A DNA stretch of 64,000 nt. Origin: an uncultured Aquimarina sp. (GTDB lineage Bacteria; Bacteroidota; Bacteroidia; Flavobacteriales; Flavobacteriaceae). The notes under the pieces are model-generated. The model searched no databases, had not been told where the DNA came from, and worked only from the letters and a program-made list of their open reading frames with translations. The stretch is from assembly GCA_947492105.1 (NCBI GenBank), contig CANLMN010000015.1, positions 42,429 through 106,428 on the forward strand, read 5' to 3'. The position numbers and the translations under genes are program-made. Shown here in pieces: positions 46,251 to 55,542 of this stretch (position 1 is the stretch's first letter; every line of letters starts with the position of its first letter).

Positions 46251-46282
46251 TTGCATAATACCTTTTTTTAAACATATATTTG
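46251..46282 (+). promoter_or_regulatory. Promoter of the PadR-PspC unit
   Basis: TTG at 46251-46253, a 21-base spacer and TATATTTG at 46275-46282 fit the flavobacterial housekeeping promoter closely. The predicted transcript starts near 46290, leaving a leader of about 275 bases before the 58-residue gene. Confidence 0.55.
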
Positions 46283-46564
46283 CATAGAACAATAATAGGC
46301 TATGGATTTTCTAATCAAAAATCGTTTTGAAATCTTTTATAGAGATAAAAATAACATATCCTAATAGTTAAGGTCATTCATCAAAATAAAGTATTAATTG
46401 CTCAAAACGCACTTTGAAATCATGTAGTAATAATTTGAATTGTTTTTCAACTACTCTAGGCACAAAGTCTGAGTTTTTTTGAGAATAAAACAATACATAC
46501 CATACTACACATCCAAAATTAATATTTCGGAGCTGAATTTGTAGCACATCAAAAAATCAAAAAA

Positions 46565-46741
46565 ATGAACAGTCACCACATTCAAAAAAGAAAAAGACGC
46601 CCAAAAACAGATCCTAGACTACTCTCGTATGGCAAGGTTAATACACCTCGGAATAAGATGGATCCATCTGTTTTTTTTGATGATATAATCACTCCATTGT
46701 ATCAAGAAAAAATTTCACAAAAACACCTCGACAACTCATGA
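46565..46741 (+). CDS. 58-residue basic protein translationally coupled to PadR
   Basis: A small basic protein: MNSHHIQKRKRRPKTDPRLL, then SYGKVNTPRNKMDPSVFFDD and a hydrophilic end. Its TGA overlaps the ATG of padR by four bases (ATGA), so it should be made at a linked rate. No membrane segment. I do not recognise the family. The overlap and position at the head of the operon support a real gene. It may modulate the PadR regulator (inference). Confidence 0.55.
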   Translation: MNSHHIQKRKRRPKTDPRLLSYGKVNTPRNKMDPSVFFDDIITPLYQEKISQKHLDNS

Positions 46742-47085
46742 AAATCGAAAACACCAAAGCGCAAATGCGTAAAGGAGTTTTGGAATACTGCATTCTATCT
46801 ATTCTAAAAGATAATGATGCCTATGTAGCCGAAATTCTAGATACCCTAAAAAGCGCAAAGATGCTTGTCGTAGAAGGTACAATATACCCCTTATTAACAC
46901 GACTCAAGAATGCAGAATTACTTAATTATCGCTGGGAAGAATCGACCTCTGGCCCACCAAGAAAATATTATGGTCTTACGCAAAAAGGAAAAGAATTCCT
47001 CACCGAACTCAACACCACTTGGGATGATCTGCGCAATGCCGTAAACCTCGTTACCAACTCATCAAAAAACAAAAGAAATGAATAA
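46738..47085 (+). CDS. PadR family transcriptional regulator
   Basis: A 115-residue winged-helix repressor: MRKGVLEYCILSILKDNDAY, EILDTLKSAKMLVVEGTIYP, LLTRLKNAELLNYRWEES and PPRKYYGLTQKGKEFL are the standard PadR blocks. The length is normal. It overlaps both the upstream small gene (4 bases) and the downstream PspC gene (8 bases), a tightly coupled operon. In Bacteroidota PadR is commonly beside PspC-domain genes and probably represses the operon. Confidence 0.93.
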   Translation: MKIENTKAQMRKGVLEYCILSILKDNDAYVAEILDTLKSAKMLVVEGTIYPLLTRLKNAELLNYRWEESTSGPPRKYYGLTQKGKEFLTELNTTWDDLRNAVNLVTNSSKNKRNE

Positions 47086-48952
47086 GACAGTTAATATTAA
47101 TCTAGCAGGTATCCTTTTTCACATAGATGAAGATGCTTTCCAGAGGTTGCAAAACTATCTGAATACAATCAAACGCTCTTTTGTCAATGAGGTAGGGAAA
47201 GATGAAATTATTTCTGATATAGAAGCACGTATTGCCGAACTTTTTAGTCAAAAACGCAGTGATACTAGCCAAGTAATCAACACTGCAGATGTAGAAGAGA
47301 TGATTTCTATCATGGGTGAACCCGAAGATTACAATGTAGATGACGAACTATTTGAGTCCGCAGAACCAAAAACTACGCAGCAGCGTACCATCAAACGCTT
47401 GTTTAGAGATCCATCTAATTCTTACGTAGGTGGTGTTACTTCTGGTTTGGGTCATTATTTTGGTATCGACCCTATCTGGCTACGATTATCATGGATTGTC
47501 CTAACATTGAGTTCTGGAGGTGGTTTTATTCTGATCTACCTATCACTTTGGATTTTTGTGCCCGAAGCAAAAACAACTGTCGATCGCTTGGTGATGAAGG
47601 GAGAACCTATTAACGTAAGCAATATCGAACGAAAAATCAAAGAAGGGTTTGATAATGTATCTGACACAGTAAAAAACGCAGATTATACAAGCCTTAAAAA
47701 CTCTACTTCTACATTTTTTGACAATCTAATCAGTGTTTTTACTTTTTTATTCACTGCTCTTGGAAAATTTATCGGCGTCCTATTTATTCTCATGGCAAGC
47801 TTTGCTTTGATCATGCTTTCATTATCATTTCTAAGCGTATTAGGTCTTAATATTATACATGCAGATTGGCTTACCCATATCGACGCTATGGACATTGTGT
47901 TCCCCATTTGGATAGCATCACTTTTGGGGTATTTTGCCATTGGAATCCCTTTCTTTTTCTTATTAATATTAGGATTAAAGATGATTATAAAAAATCTCAA
48001 ATCTATAGGAAAACCAGCAAAATTAACCTTGTTAGGAATTTGGATTATTTCGCTTCTTTCGTTATTATTTCTAGGTATACGCCAATCTACAATAGATGAT
48101 TATTCTGCTAGTACAACTACTACACATGAACTACCACTGTCAGAAAACGACACACTTAGATTGCGAATGCGCATAGATGAACGCTATATAAACAATTTGA
48201 GATATGACAATGATTTTGATTTTAGAAAAAACGAAGAAGGATCTGATATATTAGTTAACAAAGACATTAGAATTTACCTTGAAACCAAAAAATTTGGCCC
48301 TCCTACTCTAACAATAGCCAAAAAAGCAGATGGTAATTCGTATGATACCGCAAAGCTCAGAAGTGAAGGAATTAAGTATTCTTATGAACTCGAAGAAAAC
48401 ACATTATGGCTGAATGGTTATAACCTCATTAATTTTACTGATAAAATAGCAGATCAAAAGGTAACCATCACCCTATCAATTCCAGAAAGTATGACTCTTC
48501 TACCATATAATGGTACTCGAAGCTATAATAGTAACAGGAGATACGGGAACAGGAGTATTATAAAAGGCAAAGAAGGGAATTATCTAAACTTTAGAGATGG
48601 AAAAGTACTATGTCCAACTTGCAAAAGCAATAAAACTAAAAACAGAACCACAAAATCGAAAAAACCTGATTGGGAAAACGATCATTATGACAAGGATATT
48701 GATATTAATCTAGAGGAAAATGGAGAAAATTTCAGACTTAAAATCGACGAAAATGGCATCCGTATTAACAATAAACAGATCATTAAACACAGGGACTGGG
48801 ATGATGATGATGGATTAGATATTGATTTTGAAAACGAAGATGGAAAAAACTTTAATCTAAAAATCGATGAAGATGGTATCCGTATTAACAACAAACCTAT
48901 AGATGTAAAAATTGATGAAGACGGAATACAAATAAACAATAGCCAAAACTAA
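47078..48952 (+). CDS. PspC-domain membrane protein
   Basis: A 624-residue envelope-stress type protein. The N-terminal region (NINLAGILFHIDEDAFQRLQ) precedes a PspC domain at about 105-170 (IKRLFRDPSNSYVGGVTSGL, WLRLSWIVLTLSSGGGFILI), four or more transmembrane helices up to about 345, then a soluble C-terminal part. The C-terminus carries three copies of KIDE(D/N)GIRINNK separated by acidic spacers (about residues 550-622), an unusual short repeat, and a CPTC pair near 509. Phage-shock-protein C homologues sense membrane damage. It is coupled to padR and followed by an adhesin-like gene. Confidence 0.85.
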   Translation: MNKTVNINLAGILFHIDEDAFQRLQNYLNTIKRSFVNEVGKDEIISDIEARIAELFSQKRSDTSQVINTADVEEMISIMGEPEDYNVDDELFESAEPKTTQQRTIKRLFRDPSNSYVGGVTSGLGHYFGIDPIWLRLSWIVLTLSSGGGFILIYLSLWIFVPEAKTTVDRLVMKGEPINVSNIERKIKEGFDNVSDTVKNADYTSLKNSTSTFFDNLISVFTFLFTALGKFIGVLFILMASFALIMLSLSFLSVLGLNIIHADWLTHIDAMDIVFPIWIASLLGYFAIGIPFFFLLILGLKMIIKNLKSIGKPAKLTLLGIWIISLLSLLFLGIRQSTIDDYSASTTTTHELPLSENDTLRLRMRIDERYINNLRYDNDFDFRKNEEGSDILVNKDIRIYLETKKFGPPTLTIAKKADGNSYDTAKLRSEGIKYSYELEENTLWLNGYNLINFTDKIADQKVTITLSIPESMTLLPYNGTRSYNSNRRYGNRSIIKGKEGNYLNFRDGKVLCPTCKSNKTKNRTTKSKKPDWENDHYDKDIDINLEENGENFRLKIDENGIRINNKQIIKHRDWDDDDGLDIDFENEDGKNFNLKIDEDGIRINNKPIDVKIDEDGIQINNSQN

Positions 48953-49041
48953 TGGATGGTATAACAAAAGTGATTTAAACTTTTTATCTAAGGCCAAGAA
49001 CAATCTTTCTGGACAAATAAAATGCTTCTTTAGATTTACAA

Positions 49042-49121
49042 TACCATTTAAAAAATAATTATAGGTTAATAATTAGCTTCTTTTTCTACTATTTTGACCC
49101 ATATTTACATTTCAACTGGTA
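49042..49121 (-). repeat. R1 repeat, internally deleted copy
   Basis: Both R1 ends are kept (TACCATTTAAAAAATAATTA and ATATTTACATTTCAACTGGT), but the palindromic centre is missing, leaving 80 bases. Internally deleted copies with intact ends are typical of miniature transposable elements. Confidence 0.7.
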
Positions 49122-49241
49122 TAAGTAACATGAAAAGATAAAAGAAGAAGAACTTTTTGCAACAAATCAAAGAAAGTTTAAATCACTTTTGCACAACCAA
49201 AAAAAACATCATTAACTCTTTTTTTTCTAAACATGTACGTT

Positions 49242-49961
49242 ATGACAACTTTTGCCAAACTATCTATTGTATTAGTATTACTTATAACAAGCTGTTCCTG
49301 TAATTTTATACCAAATGGTATCGCCGGAAAAGGTCCTGTAAAAAAAATAAATATCCCTATTACAAATGACTTTGATAGTATCGAAGTCTCCAAAGGTCTT
49401 CAAGTTATGCTACAAAAATCAGACAAAAACACTGTAACTATAGAAGCTAACGAAAATCTATTAGAGATCATTGATGTCCAAATATCTAATGGTACATTAG
49501 TCATTACATCAGAGAAAAATATCTATAAAGCAGATGCCAAAAAAGTATATGTCAATTTTGATAGTATCAATAGTATCCAAGTTAGCAGTGGTGCAAGAGT
49601 TACCAATACCACAACTATTCAAGAACGTACCATGCGCGTATACTCCTCTAGCGGTGCCCATGCAAAATTACAAATATCATCAGATCATCTGTCTTGCAAA
49701 GCCTCTAGTGGTGCTCAAATAACTCTGACGGGATATTCCAACAATCTAGACATTACCTCTAGAAGTGGCTCTAACGTCAATACAGAAGAAGTTGAGGCAA
49801 GTCATATCAAAGCTAAGGCAAGTAGTGGATCAACTATTACTGCGTATTCCAAAAAGAGTTTAAGAGCGCATGCCAGTAGTGGCTCTAGCATTCGTTATTC
49901 TGGTAATCCAGAACAAGTAATCGAGTCCGATAGTTCAGGTGGGAGTATTAAAAAGATATAA
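49242..49961 (+). CDS. Head-GIN domain (DUF2807) lipoprotein
   Basis: An exported protein of about 239 residues with a DUF2807 / putative auto-transporter adhesin head-GIN domain. The signal peptide MTTFAKLSIVLVLLITSC ends at a lipobox Cys. The mature part is a beta-solenoid with repeated SSGA/SSGS turns (INSIQVSSGARV, VYSSSGAHAKL, KASSGAQITL, KASSGSTITAY, HASSGSSIRY). I start at the ATG at 49242, which directly opens the signal; MYV at 49233 is possible. It is the next rightward gene after the PspC gene, as often in Bacteroidota, which suggests a shared envelope-stress role. Confidence 0.85.
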   Translation: MTTFAKLSIVLVLLITSCSCNFIPNGIAGKGPVKKINIPITNDFDSIEVSKGLQVMLQKSDKNTVTIEANENLLEIIDVQISNGTLVITSEKNIYKADAKKVYVNFDSINSIQVSSGARVTNTTTIQERTMRVYSSSGAHAKLQISSDHLSCKASSGAQITLTGYSNNLDITSRSGSNVNTEEVEASHIKAKASSGSTITAYSKKSLRAHASSGSSIRYSGNPEQVIESDSSGGSIKKI

Positions 49962-49984
49962 TACCATAATAACTCTGTAATTTC

Positions 49985-50115
49985 GCATTGCCTTGTTCTT
50001 TTTTCATCTAAATGCCTTGTTCCTTATATTCCATAGCTAACTAGGCAATAGCATCACGGCGTTTTTACACAAAAAAATAACAGTGTCTGTAATACGAAGT
50101 TATATACCAAAATGG
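49985..50115 (+). repeat. R3 interspersed repeat
   Basis: GCATTGCCTTGTTCTTTTTT, TTCCATAGCTAACTAGGCAA, TAGCATCACGGCGTTTTTAC and ACGAAGTTATATACCAAAA match the R3 consensus. The R1 copy starts about seven bases later, so three repeat families meet here (R3, then R1 containing R2). No gene lies in 49962-50545. Confidence 0.65.
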
Positions 50116-50121
50116 AACAAC

Positions 50122-50446
50122 ACCATTTAAAAAATAATTACACCATTTATCCTTTGAATTTACTGAGATAAAATTTTCTTTTTTCGCCTCAGCTTCAGCA
50201 TAAAAACAAACCATAACTACAGCTATGCTTGATGTTTCTGCTGCAGCTGAAAACAAAAAAATCTTAATTTTTCTTTCCGGTAAATTCAAACAACAAATAG
50301 TATTACAAGCTCAGAATTCGGTTCTTTTTCTACTATTTTTTCACTATAAAATTAAATCGTAACCACGGCTAGGCTTAAGCTTCATAGTTCAAATCAGCAA
50401 AAAAACAGTTTATTTATTTTGGCCTACAATTACATTTTAACTAATA
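50122..50446 (-). repeat. R1 repeat interrupted by an R2 copy
   Basis: The R1 left end (ACCATTTAAAAAATAATTAC, 50122-50141) and the rest of R1 (from ATTACAAGCTCAGAATTCGG at 50302 to CTAATATA near 50446) are separated by a complete R2 at 50142-50301. Joining the outer parts restores a normal R1 of about 165 bases. Confidence 0.8.
50142..50301 (+). repeat. R2 repeat nested in R1
   Basis: A full R2 from ACCATTTATCCTTTGAATTT to CAACAAATAGT. The palindromic interior is CAGCTTCAGCATAAAAACAA with TTTCTGCTGCAGCTG. It is flanked by ATTAC on both sides (50137-50141 and 50302-50306), which occurs once at this place in uninterrupted R1 copies. That is the pattern of a five-base target duplication. Confidence 0.78.
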
Positions 50447-50545
50447 TAATTTCACCTTTCATTTTGGTCTAACACCCTTAAGTTTCGTTGTGACACTTAA
50501 AAATAAAAACAGTTTTACAATCAAAATTAACACCACCCTTGAACA

Positions 50546-51889
50546 CTAGGTTTTCTGTTTCTTTTTCTTAGCTGCTGGAAATAATACATTATTCAAGATC
50601 AAGCGATACCCTGGAGAATTAGGATGTAATTCTAATTCTGTTTTTGGATCTCCTACACGATGCTGATAATCTTCTGGATCATGTCCTCCATAAAAGGTAA
50701 AAAATCCTTTTCCCTGGATACCATGTATATACCGAGCCTCTCCATTAGTTTTGTTTTCTCCCATAACCAAAACTCGCGACTTTATCAATTTGCGATCGTA
50801 AGAAGTGGTCTGCCCCATAAAACCTTTGACCAAAGTTGTATGGTTTTGACATAACATAGTAGGAATAGGATCCCATTTTGCAGAATAATCCATCAAAGAA
50901 AAATAGTCTGTTTCTTTGCGAATACGACGTTTGGTCGTCATATCAATACTAGAAAACTCATAAACCTTGGGATTACGCTCAAGTTTAAAATCCTTGAAGG
51001 CAAATGTTCTATTATAATCAATTTTGGACTGATAGTTTGGTTCACTGGCATCCCCATCAAACATGGGCTCACAAATATCTACACCTTCTGCTGCCAAAGC
51101 AATATCAAAACTATCTGTGGCACTACACATGGCAAAAATAAATCCTCCTCCAATTACATAGTCACGTATGGTTTTGGCTACCGCCAACTTTTCCTGAGAT
51201 ACTTTGGTATATCCTAATTTTGCAGCTCGCTTTTCCGAATTTTCCTTTTCTCTTATATACCAAGGTGTTGCACGATAGTTTGCATAAAACTTTCCATACT
51301 GCCCCGTAAAATCCTCATGATGTAAATGCAACCAATCATAAAGAATTAATTGATCAGACAATACTTCTTCGTCATAAACTGTCTTATATGGAATCTCTGC
51401 ATAGGTCAACACCATAGTTACAGCGTCATCCCATGGTTGATTTGTTTTTGGAGAATATACAGCTATTTTGGGTGCTTTTTCTAATACAACAGCCTCCATA
51501 TTTTGGGATGGGCTACTAATCTCCTTTAGAATATTTGCGGCTTTGGCATCACTTAATATCTCAAAAGACACTCCACGAATCTTACATTCTTTCTGTGTAT
51601 TCTCTGTATCCGAAAGCAAAAAAGACCCTCCTCTATAGTTTAATAACCATTGGACTTTTTGTTGCTCCCCCAAAACCCAATAGGTCAATCCATATGCCTT
51701 GAGGTGGTCTTTTTGACTTACCTCATCCATAGGAATCAAGATATACGAAGCATAGCTTTGTAGCGAAAAGAAAAACGCCAAGAACCCTAAAAATAGGATT
51801 CTTGGCGTATATGTATCTTCATCAAAGAAAGATATCTTTCTAGATAATTTTATTTTTTTAAAAAGGTACGTCGTCATCATTAGATTCAT
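50546..51889 (-). CDS. Exported flavobacterial protein often labelled asparagine synthetase B
   Basis: A protein of up to 447 residues that matches, from memory, a flavobacterial family usually labelled asparagine synthetase B. I see no glutamine amidotransferase or ATP-pyrophosphatase motif, so the label is doubtful. Conserved stretches are YASYILIPMDE, LKAYGLTYWVL, VQWLLNYRGGSFLL, DWLHLHHEDFTGQYGKFYAN, GGGFIFAMCSATDSFD and FFTFYGGHDPEDYQHRVGDP. A signal peptide lies at about 31-47 (ILFLGFLAFFFSLQSYA), so it is exported. Its first 32 bases overlap the dnaB stop, and the dnaB terminator hairpin lies in the signal-peptide codons. Confidence 0.75.
   Translation of the reverse strand: MNLMMTTYLFKKIKLSRKISFFDEDTYTPRILFLGFLAFFFSLQSYASYILIPMDEVSQKDHLKAYGLTYWVLGEQQKVQWLLNYRGGSFLLSDTENTQKECKIRGVSFEILSDAKAANILKEISSPSQNMEAVVLEKAPKIAVYSPKTNQPWDDAVTMVLTYAEIPYKTVYDEEVLSDQLILYDWLHLHHEDFTGQYGKFYANYRATPWYIREKENSEKRAAKLGYTKVSQEKLAVAKTIRDYVIGGGFIFAMCSATDSFDIALAAEGVDICEPMFDGDASEPNYQSKIDYNRTFAFKDFKLERNPKVYEFSSIDMTTKRRIRKETDYFSLMDYSAKWDPIPTMLCQNHTTLVKGFMGQTTSYDRKLIKSRVLVMGENKTNGEARYIHGIQGKGFFTFYGGHDPEDYQHRVGDPKTELELHPNSPGYRLILNNVLFPAAKKKKQKT
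51767..51809 (-). terminator. dnaB terminator inside the next gene's signal-peptide codons
   Basis: On the minus strand ACGCCAAGAATCCTA pairs with TAGGGTTCTTGGCGT (15 pairs, one G-U) around a TTTT loop, followed by TTTTTCTTTT. This is the strongest hairpin in the area and lies about 50 bases past the dnaB stop, but also within codons for TPRILFLGFLAFF of the 447-residue protein. Confidence 0.8.
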
Positions 51890-53399
51890 TTATACTACTA
51901 CCAAAGGCTTCTCCCGGACTTGGCAAATGCCCAGTTGTAAAAGGATCATTCTGTTCATCTTCATTCATTTTTGAATGAAACTCAAAAGGAGTGCTAAAGT
52001 CATCCAAGTTATCAAATTTCCCTAAATGTCCAATGAATTTTAGTCGAATATTTTCCAAACCACCATTCCTGTGTTTTGCAACAATAAATTCTCCTTGTCC
52101 CTGAGTTGGAGAATGTTCATCATCATCCCACTCATCAATCTTATAATATTCTGGTCGATAAATAAACGATACAATATCCGCATCTTGTTCAATCGCTCCA
52201 GACTCCCTCAAATCACTCAGGAGTGGTCTTTTGCTACCTCCACGTGTTTCTACTGCACGAGAGAGCTGCGATAGTGCTATTACAGGTATATTCAGTTCTT
52301 TTGCTAGTGCTTTTAAGTTACGAGAAATGGTTGAAATCTCTTGTTCACGATTTCCGTTTTTTCCTGATCCCCCAGCGGTCATCAATTGTAGATAATCAAT
52401 CATGATCAACTTGATACCATGCTGAGAAGACAATCGACGTGCTTTTGCTCTAAGGTCAAAAATTGATAACGAAGGAGTATCATCAATAAAAAGTGGAGCT
52501 TTTTCCAAATCCTTCACCTTGACATTGAGTTGTTCCCATTCGTGTTTCTCTAGTTTTCCTGTACGCAGTTTTTCAGACGACAATCCTGTTTCAGAAGAAA
52601 TTAGTCGAGTAATTAACTGTACAGATGCCATCTCTAGAGAGAAAAATGCGACTGGAATATTTTGTCCCACAGCAATATTTCGTGCCATAGAGAGTGTCAA
52701 TGCAGTTTTTCCCATACCAGGACGTGCAGCAACGATAATTAAATCACTTGGTTGCCAACCAGAAGTCAGCTTATCAAGTTTATCAAACCCAGAAGCGACA
52801 CCACTCATCCCCTCTTGATTGGATATTTCTTCAATCTTTTTCTTTGCTTGTATGACCAAACTCTGCGCAGTCTCAGAAGAACGTTTGATATTTCCTTGTG
52901 TAACTTCATACAATCTCGATTCTGCCATATCCAGCAGATCAAAAACATCGGTAGTCTCATCGTATGATTCTTCGATAATCTCGTTTGATATTTTGATAAG
53001 ACTACGTTGTATGTATTTTTGCAAAATGATGCGCGCATGAAACTCAATATGCGCCGAAGAAGCTACTTTTTGCGTTAGTTGGATCAAATAAAAATCTCCT
53101 CCAGCTTTTTCTAGTTTTTGATCTTTTTTTAATTGATTAGAAACCGTTAATAAGTCAATTGGCTCGGAATTTTCAAAGAGCTTGAAGATCGCTTCAAAGA
53201 TATACTGATGTGCCTCTCTGTAGAATACATCTGGTTTCAGGATATCAATAATCTCATCTACCCCCTTTTTATCAATCATCATCGCCCCAATAACAACCTC
53301 TTCTAAATCAACTGCTTGCGGAGGAATTTTTCCTTTTTCCAGCGCTACTACAGTCCCCTTTCCATAATTTGAGCTTTGATTTTTCTGTGTTTTTTCCAT
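51858..53399 (-). CDS. dnaB: Replicative DNA helicase DnaB
   Basis: A 513-residue hexameric replicative helicase. The start is placed at the ATG at 53399 (MEKTQKNQSS), as expected for flavobacterial DnaB, although the frame opens at 53417. The N-terminal domain (PPQAVDLEEVVIGAMMIDKK, LKPDVFYREAHQYIF) is followed by the RecA-type motor with Walker A ARPGMGKTAL, PVAFFSLEMASVQL, LIMIDYLQLM and LSQLSRAVETR. The C-terminal end is acidic (SINESNDDDVPF). No intein is present. It overlaps the exported protein gene downstream by 32 bases. Confidence 0.96.
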   Translation of the reverse strand: MEKTQKNQSSNYGKGTVVALEKGKIPPQAVDLEEVVIGAMMIDKKGVDEIIDILKPDVFYREAHQYIFEAIFKLFENSEPIDLLTVSNQLKKDQKLEKAGGDFYLIQLTQKVASSAHIEFHARIILQKYIQRSLIKISNEIIEESYDETTDVFDLLDMAESRLYEVTQGNIKRSSETAQSLVIQAKKKIEEISNQEGMSGVASGFDKLDKLTSGWQPSDLIIVAARPGMGKTALTLSMARNIAVGQNIPVAFFSLEMASVQLITRLISSETGLSSEKLRTGKLEKHEWEQLNVKVKDLEKAPLFIDDTPSLSIFDLRAKARRLSSQHGIKLIMIDYLQLMTAGGSGKNGNREQEISTISRNLKALAKELNIPVIALSQLSRAVETRGGSKRPLLSDLRESGAIEQDADIVSFIYRPEYYKIDEWDDDEHSPTQGQGEFIVAKHRNGGLENIRLKFIGHLGKFDNLDDFSTPFEFHSKMNEDEQNDPFTTGHLPSPGEAFGSSINESNDDDVPF

Positions 53400-53516
53400 G
53401 ACTACGAATGTAAACAAATTGTCGCCAAAACTACGGTTTGCCCGTAAAAGCGTTCTTCACCAGTACTCAACAAAGGTACTGTTAATAACTTTTTTTTTGT
53501 GTTAATAAGCATAAAA

Positions 53517-53543
53517 AAATCTGAAGCAAAATACTTCAGATTT
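53517..53543 (-). terminator. Terminator after accA
   Basis: A ten-base perfect stem, AAATCTGAAG with CTTCAGATTT around a seven-base loop, is followed on the minus strand by a run of seven T in all. It lies 25 bases beyond the accA stop and separates it from dnaB. Confidence 0.88.
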
Positions 53544-53567
53544 GTTCATCAAGTGTATTTTTGGGCA

Positions 53568-54521
53568 TTATCCTTTGAAGACCCCCATATTCGAATATTT
53601 ATCCATTCTTTTTTTCACCAATTCTGTTGGTGATAAGTTTTTGAGCTCATTATGGCATTCGGTAATCTTATCTTTAACGATTTCAAACATTTTATCACGA
53701 TCTCGATGTGCTCCTCCCAATGGTTCTTTGACAATCTCGTCAATAAGTGTCAATTTTTTCATATCTGTAGAAGTAAGCTTCAATGCTTCTGCTGCAATTT
53801 CTTTGTACTCCCAGCTTCGCCACAAAATCGAAGAACACGATTCTGGAGATATTACAGAATACCACGTATTCTCCAACATCAATACTTTATCTCCTACACC
53901 TATTCCCAAAGCTCCACCACTTGCTCCTTCTCCTATAATCATGACAATTATGGGAACCTTGAGACGTGTCATCTCTAGGATATTCCTAGCGATTGCTTCT
54001 CCTTGTCCACGTTCTTCTGCTTCTAATCCTGGATAGGCTCCTGGAGTATCAACCAAAGCTACTACGGGTATATTGAACTTTTCTGCGCTTTTCATAAGAC
54101 GCAATGCTTTACGATAGCCTTCTGGATTAGCCATTCCAAAATTGCGGTACTGTCGCAATTTTGTATTACTTCCCTTTTGCTGACCGATAAACATATAACT
54201 TTGATCTCCTATTTTTCCCAAACCACCAATCATCGCTTTGTCATCTTTGACATTTCGATCACCGTGTAGTTCTAAAAAGGTATCTCCGCAAATTGCTTTG
54301 ATATAATCTAGTGTATAAGGTCTGAATGGATGTCTTGACATTTGTACACGCTGCCAAGGTGTGAGATTTTTATAAATCTCTTTTTTGGTTTTGATCAATT
54401 TTTTTTCGATCTGCTTGCAAGTATCAGTAACATCCACTTCGCTTTCTTCCCCAATAGCGCAGGCTTTGTTAAATTGCTCTTCGAGTTCTTTTATCGGAAG
54501 TTCAAATTCTAAATATTCCAT
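53568..54521 (-). CDS. accA: Acetyl-CoA carboxylase carboxyltransferase subunit alpha
   Basis: A 317-residue AccA, the alpha subunit of the carboxyltransferase that moves carboxyl from biotin to acetyl-CoA in the first step of fatty acid synthesis. Family blocks are [75 protein letters not shown] and [16 protein letters not shown]. The length is normal for bacterial AccA. It stands as its own unit with a clear terminator after it. accD is not in the window, which is usual. Confidence 0.97.
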   Translation of the reverse strand: MEYLEFELPIKELEEQFNKACAIGEESEVDVTDTCKQIEKKLIKTKKEIYKNLTPWQRVQMSRHPFRPYTLDYIKAICGDTFLELHGDRNVKDDKAMIGGLGKIGDQSYMFIGQQKGSNTKLRQYRNFGMANPEGYRKALRLMKSAEKFNIPVVALVDTPGAYPGLEAEERGQGEAIARNILEMTRLKVPIIVMIIGEGASGGALGIGVGDKVLMLENTWYSVISPESCSSILWRSWEYKEIAAEALKLTSTDMKKLTLIDEIVKEPLGGAHRDRDKMFEIVKDKITECHNELKNLSPTELVKKRMDKYSNMGVFKG

Positions 54522-54627
54522 ATGAAGAATTATGTTTGGTTTTTGTAAAATACTATTTTTAGCCTTGACGGGTAGTTAATAGTAAAAGTTAGCCAGCAAA
54601 TATAAAAACTTTAAAACGGAAACACTC

Positions 54628-55542
54628 TTAAGAGATATTAATTTTTCGATTTTGTATGATTTTAACGATTCCATTAAGAACTACAGTCATGATTACCAAC
54701 GAAGCACCTATATAAAATTCCCATTCCATTTTTTCAGTATCTCCAAAGATAAAAAACGCCAAAATTATTCCGTATACCGGTTCCAAATTAATAGTTAGCA
54801 TGATCGTATATGGGCTCAAATATCGCATTACTTTGACCGAAGATATGAATGCATAGGCTGTACAAATTGATCCCAATAGCAGTAAATAGATCCAATCAGA
54901 ACGTTTGAGCATAAAAAAATCAACAGAAAATCCAGAGACATCATCCCCAAATAGCGTCATTAATAACAAGTACAGGGTAACACTGACAACCCCTATTAAT
55001 AGCTCATAAAACGAAATTACGGAGGGATAATGTTTTTCGATAATCTTTCCATTAATCAAGGTAAATATAGACGAAAAAAGTGCCGAAAGTAAGGCTAGAA
55101 AAATCCCTGTAACAAAGTCTCCTTCGACACTAAAAATCAAATATAATCCCGGAATCACTAGCATGCCAAGAAACACTTCTAGCCAAATCAATTTCCGTCT
55201 AAAAAATAGTGGTTCTAGAAATGCTGTAAAAAAAGCTCCTGTAGAGAGCACTGCTAGGGTTACAGAAACATTAGATGCTTTTATGGCAGCAAAAAAGGTG
55301 CACCAATGAAGCGCTATAATCAATCCTGCCAAAACTAAAACCTTGAATAGCTTTGGAGTGACCTTTAGCGAAAGCTTTTTCCACTTGACATATACAAAAA
55401 CAAATCCAGTAGCAATCAGCATCCTATACCATACAAGTGGTAGTGCTTCTAATGTAATTAACTCTCCCAAAATAGCGGTAAAACCGAAGATAAATACAAT
55501 TAGATGAAAATGTAAATAGCTTTTGACCCTAGCGTTTTGCAT
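54628..55542 (-). CDS. EamA/DMT family transporter
   Basis: A 304-residue membrane protein of the drug/metabolite transporter (EamA) family with about ten hydrophobic helices in two EamA repeats, including FIFGFTAILGELITLEALPL, LHWCTFFAAIKASNVSVTLA, and LLGSICTAYAFISSVKVMRY. I set the start at the ATG at 55542 (MQNARVKSYLHFHL) because the upstream 47 codons belong to the end of lptG in another frame. It overlaps lptG by 14 bases, so the two are coupled. The substrate is unknown; members export metabolites or amino acids. Confidence 0.9.
   Translation of the reverse strand: MQNARVKSYLHFHLIVFIFGFTAILGELITLEALPLVWYRMLIATGFVFVYVKWKKLSLKVTPKLFKVLVLAGLIIALHWCTFFAAIKASNVSVTLAVLSTGAFFTAFLEPLFFRRKLIWLEVFLGMLVIPGLYLIFSVEGDFVTGIFLALLSALFSSIFTLINGKIIEKHYPSVISFYELLIGVVSVTLYLLLMTLFGDDVSGFSVDFFMLKRSDWIYLLLLGSICTAYAFISSVKVMRYLSPYTIMLTINLEPVYGIILAFFIFGDTEKMEWEFYIGASLVIMTVVLNGIVKIIQNRKINIS

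Noticed and set aside
50546-51889. Asparagine synthetase function
   Set aside because: No glutaminase Cys2 or ATP-pyrophosphatase loop is visible and the protein is exported.
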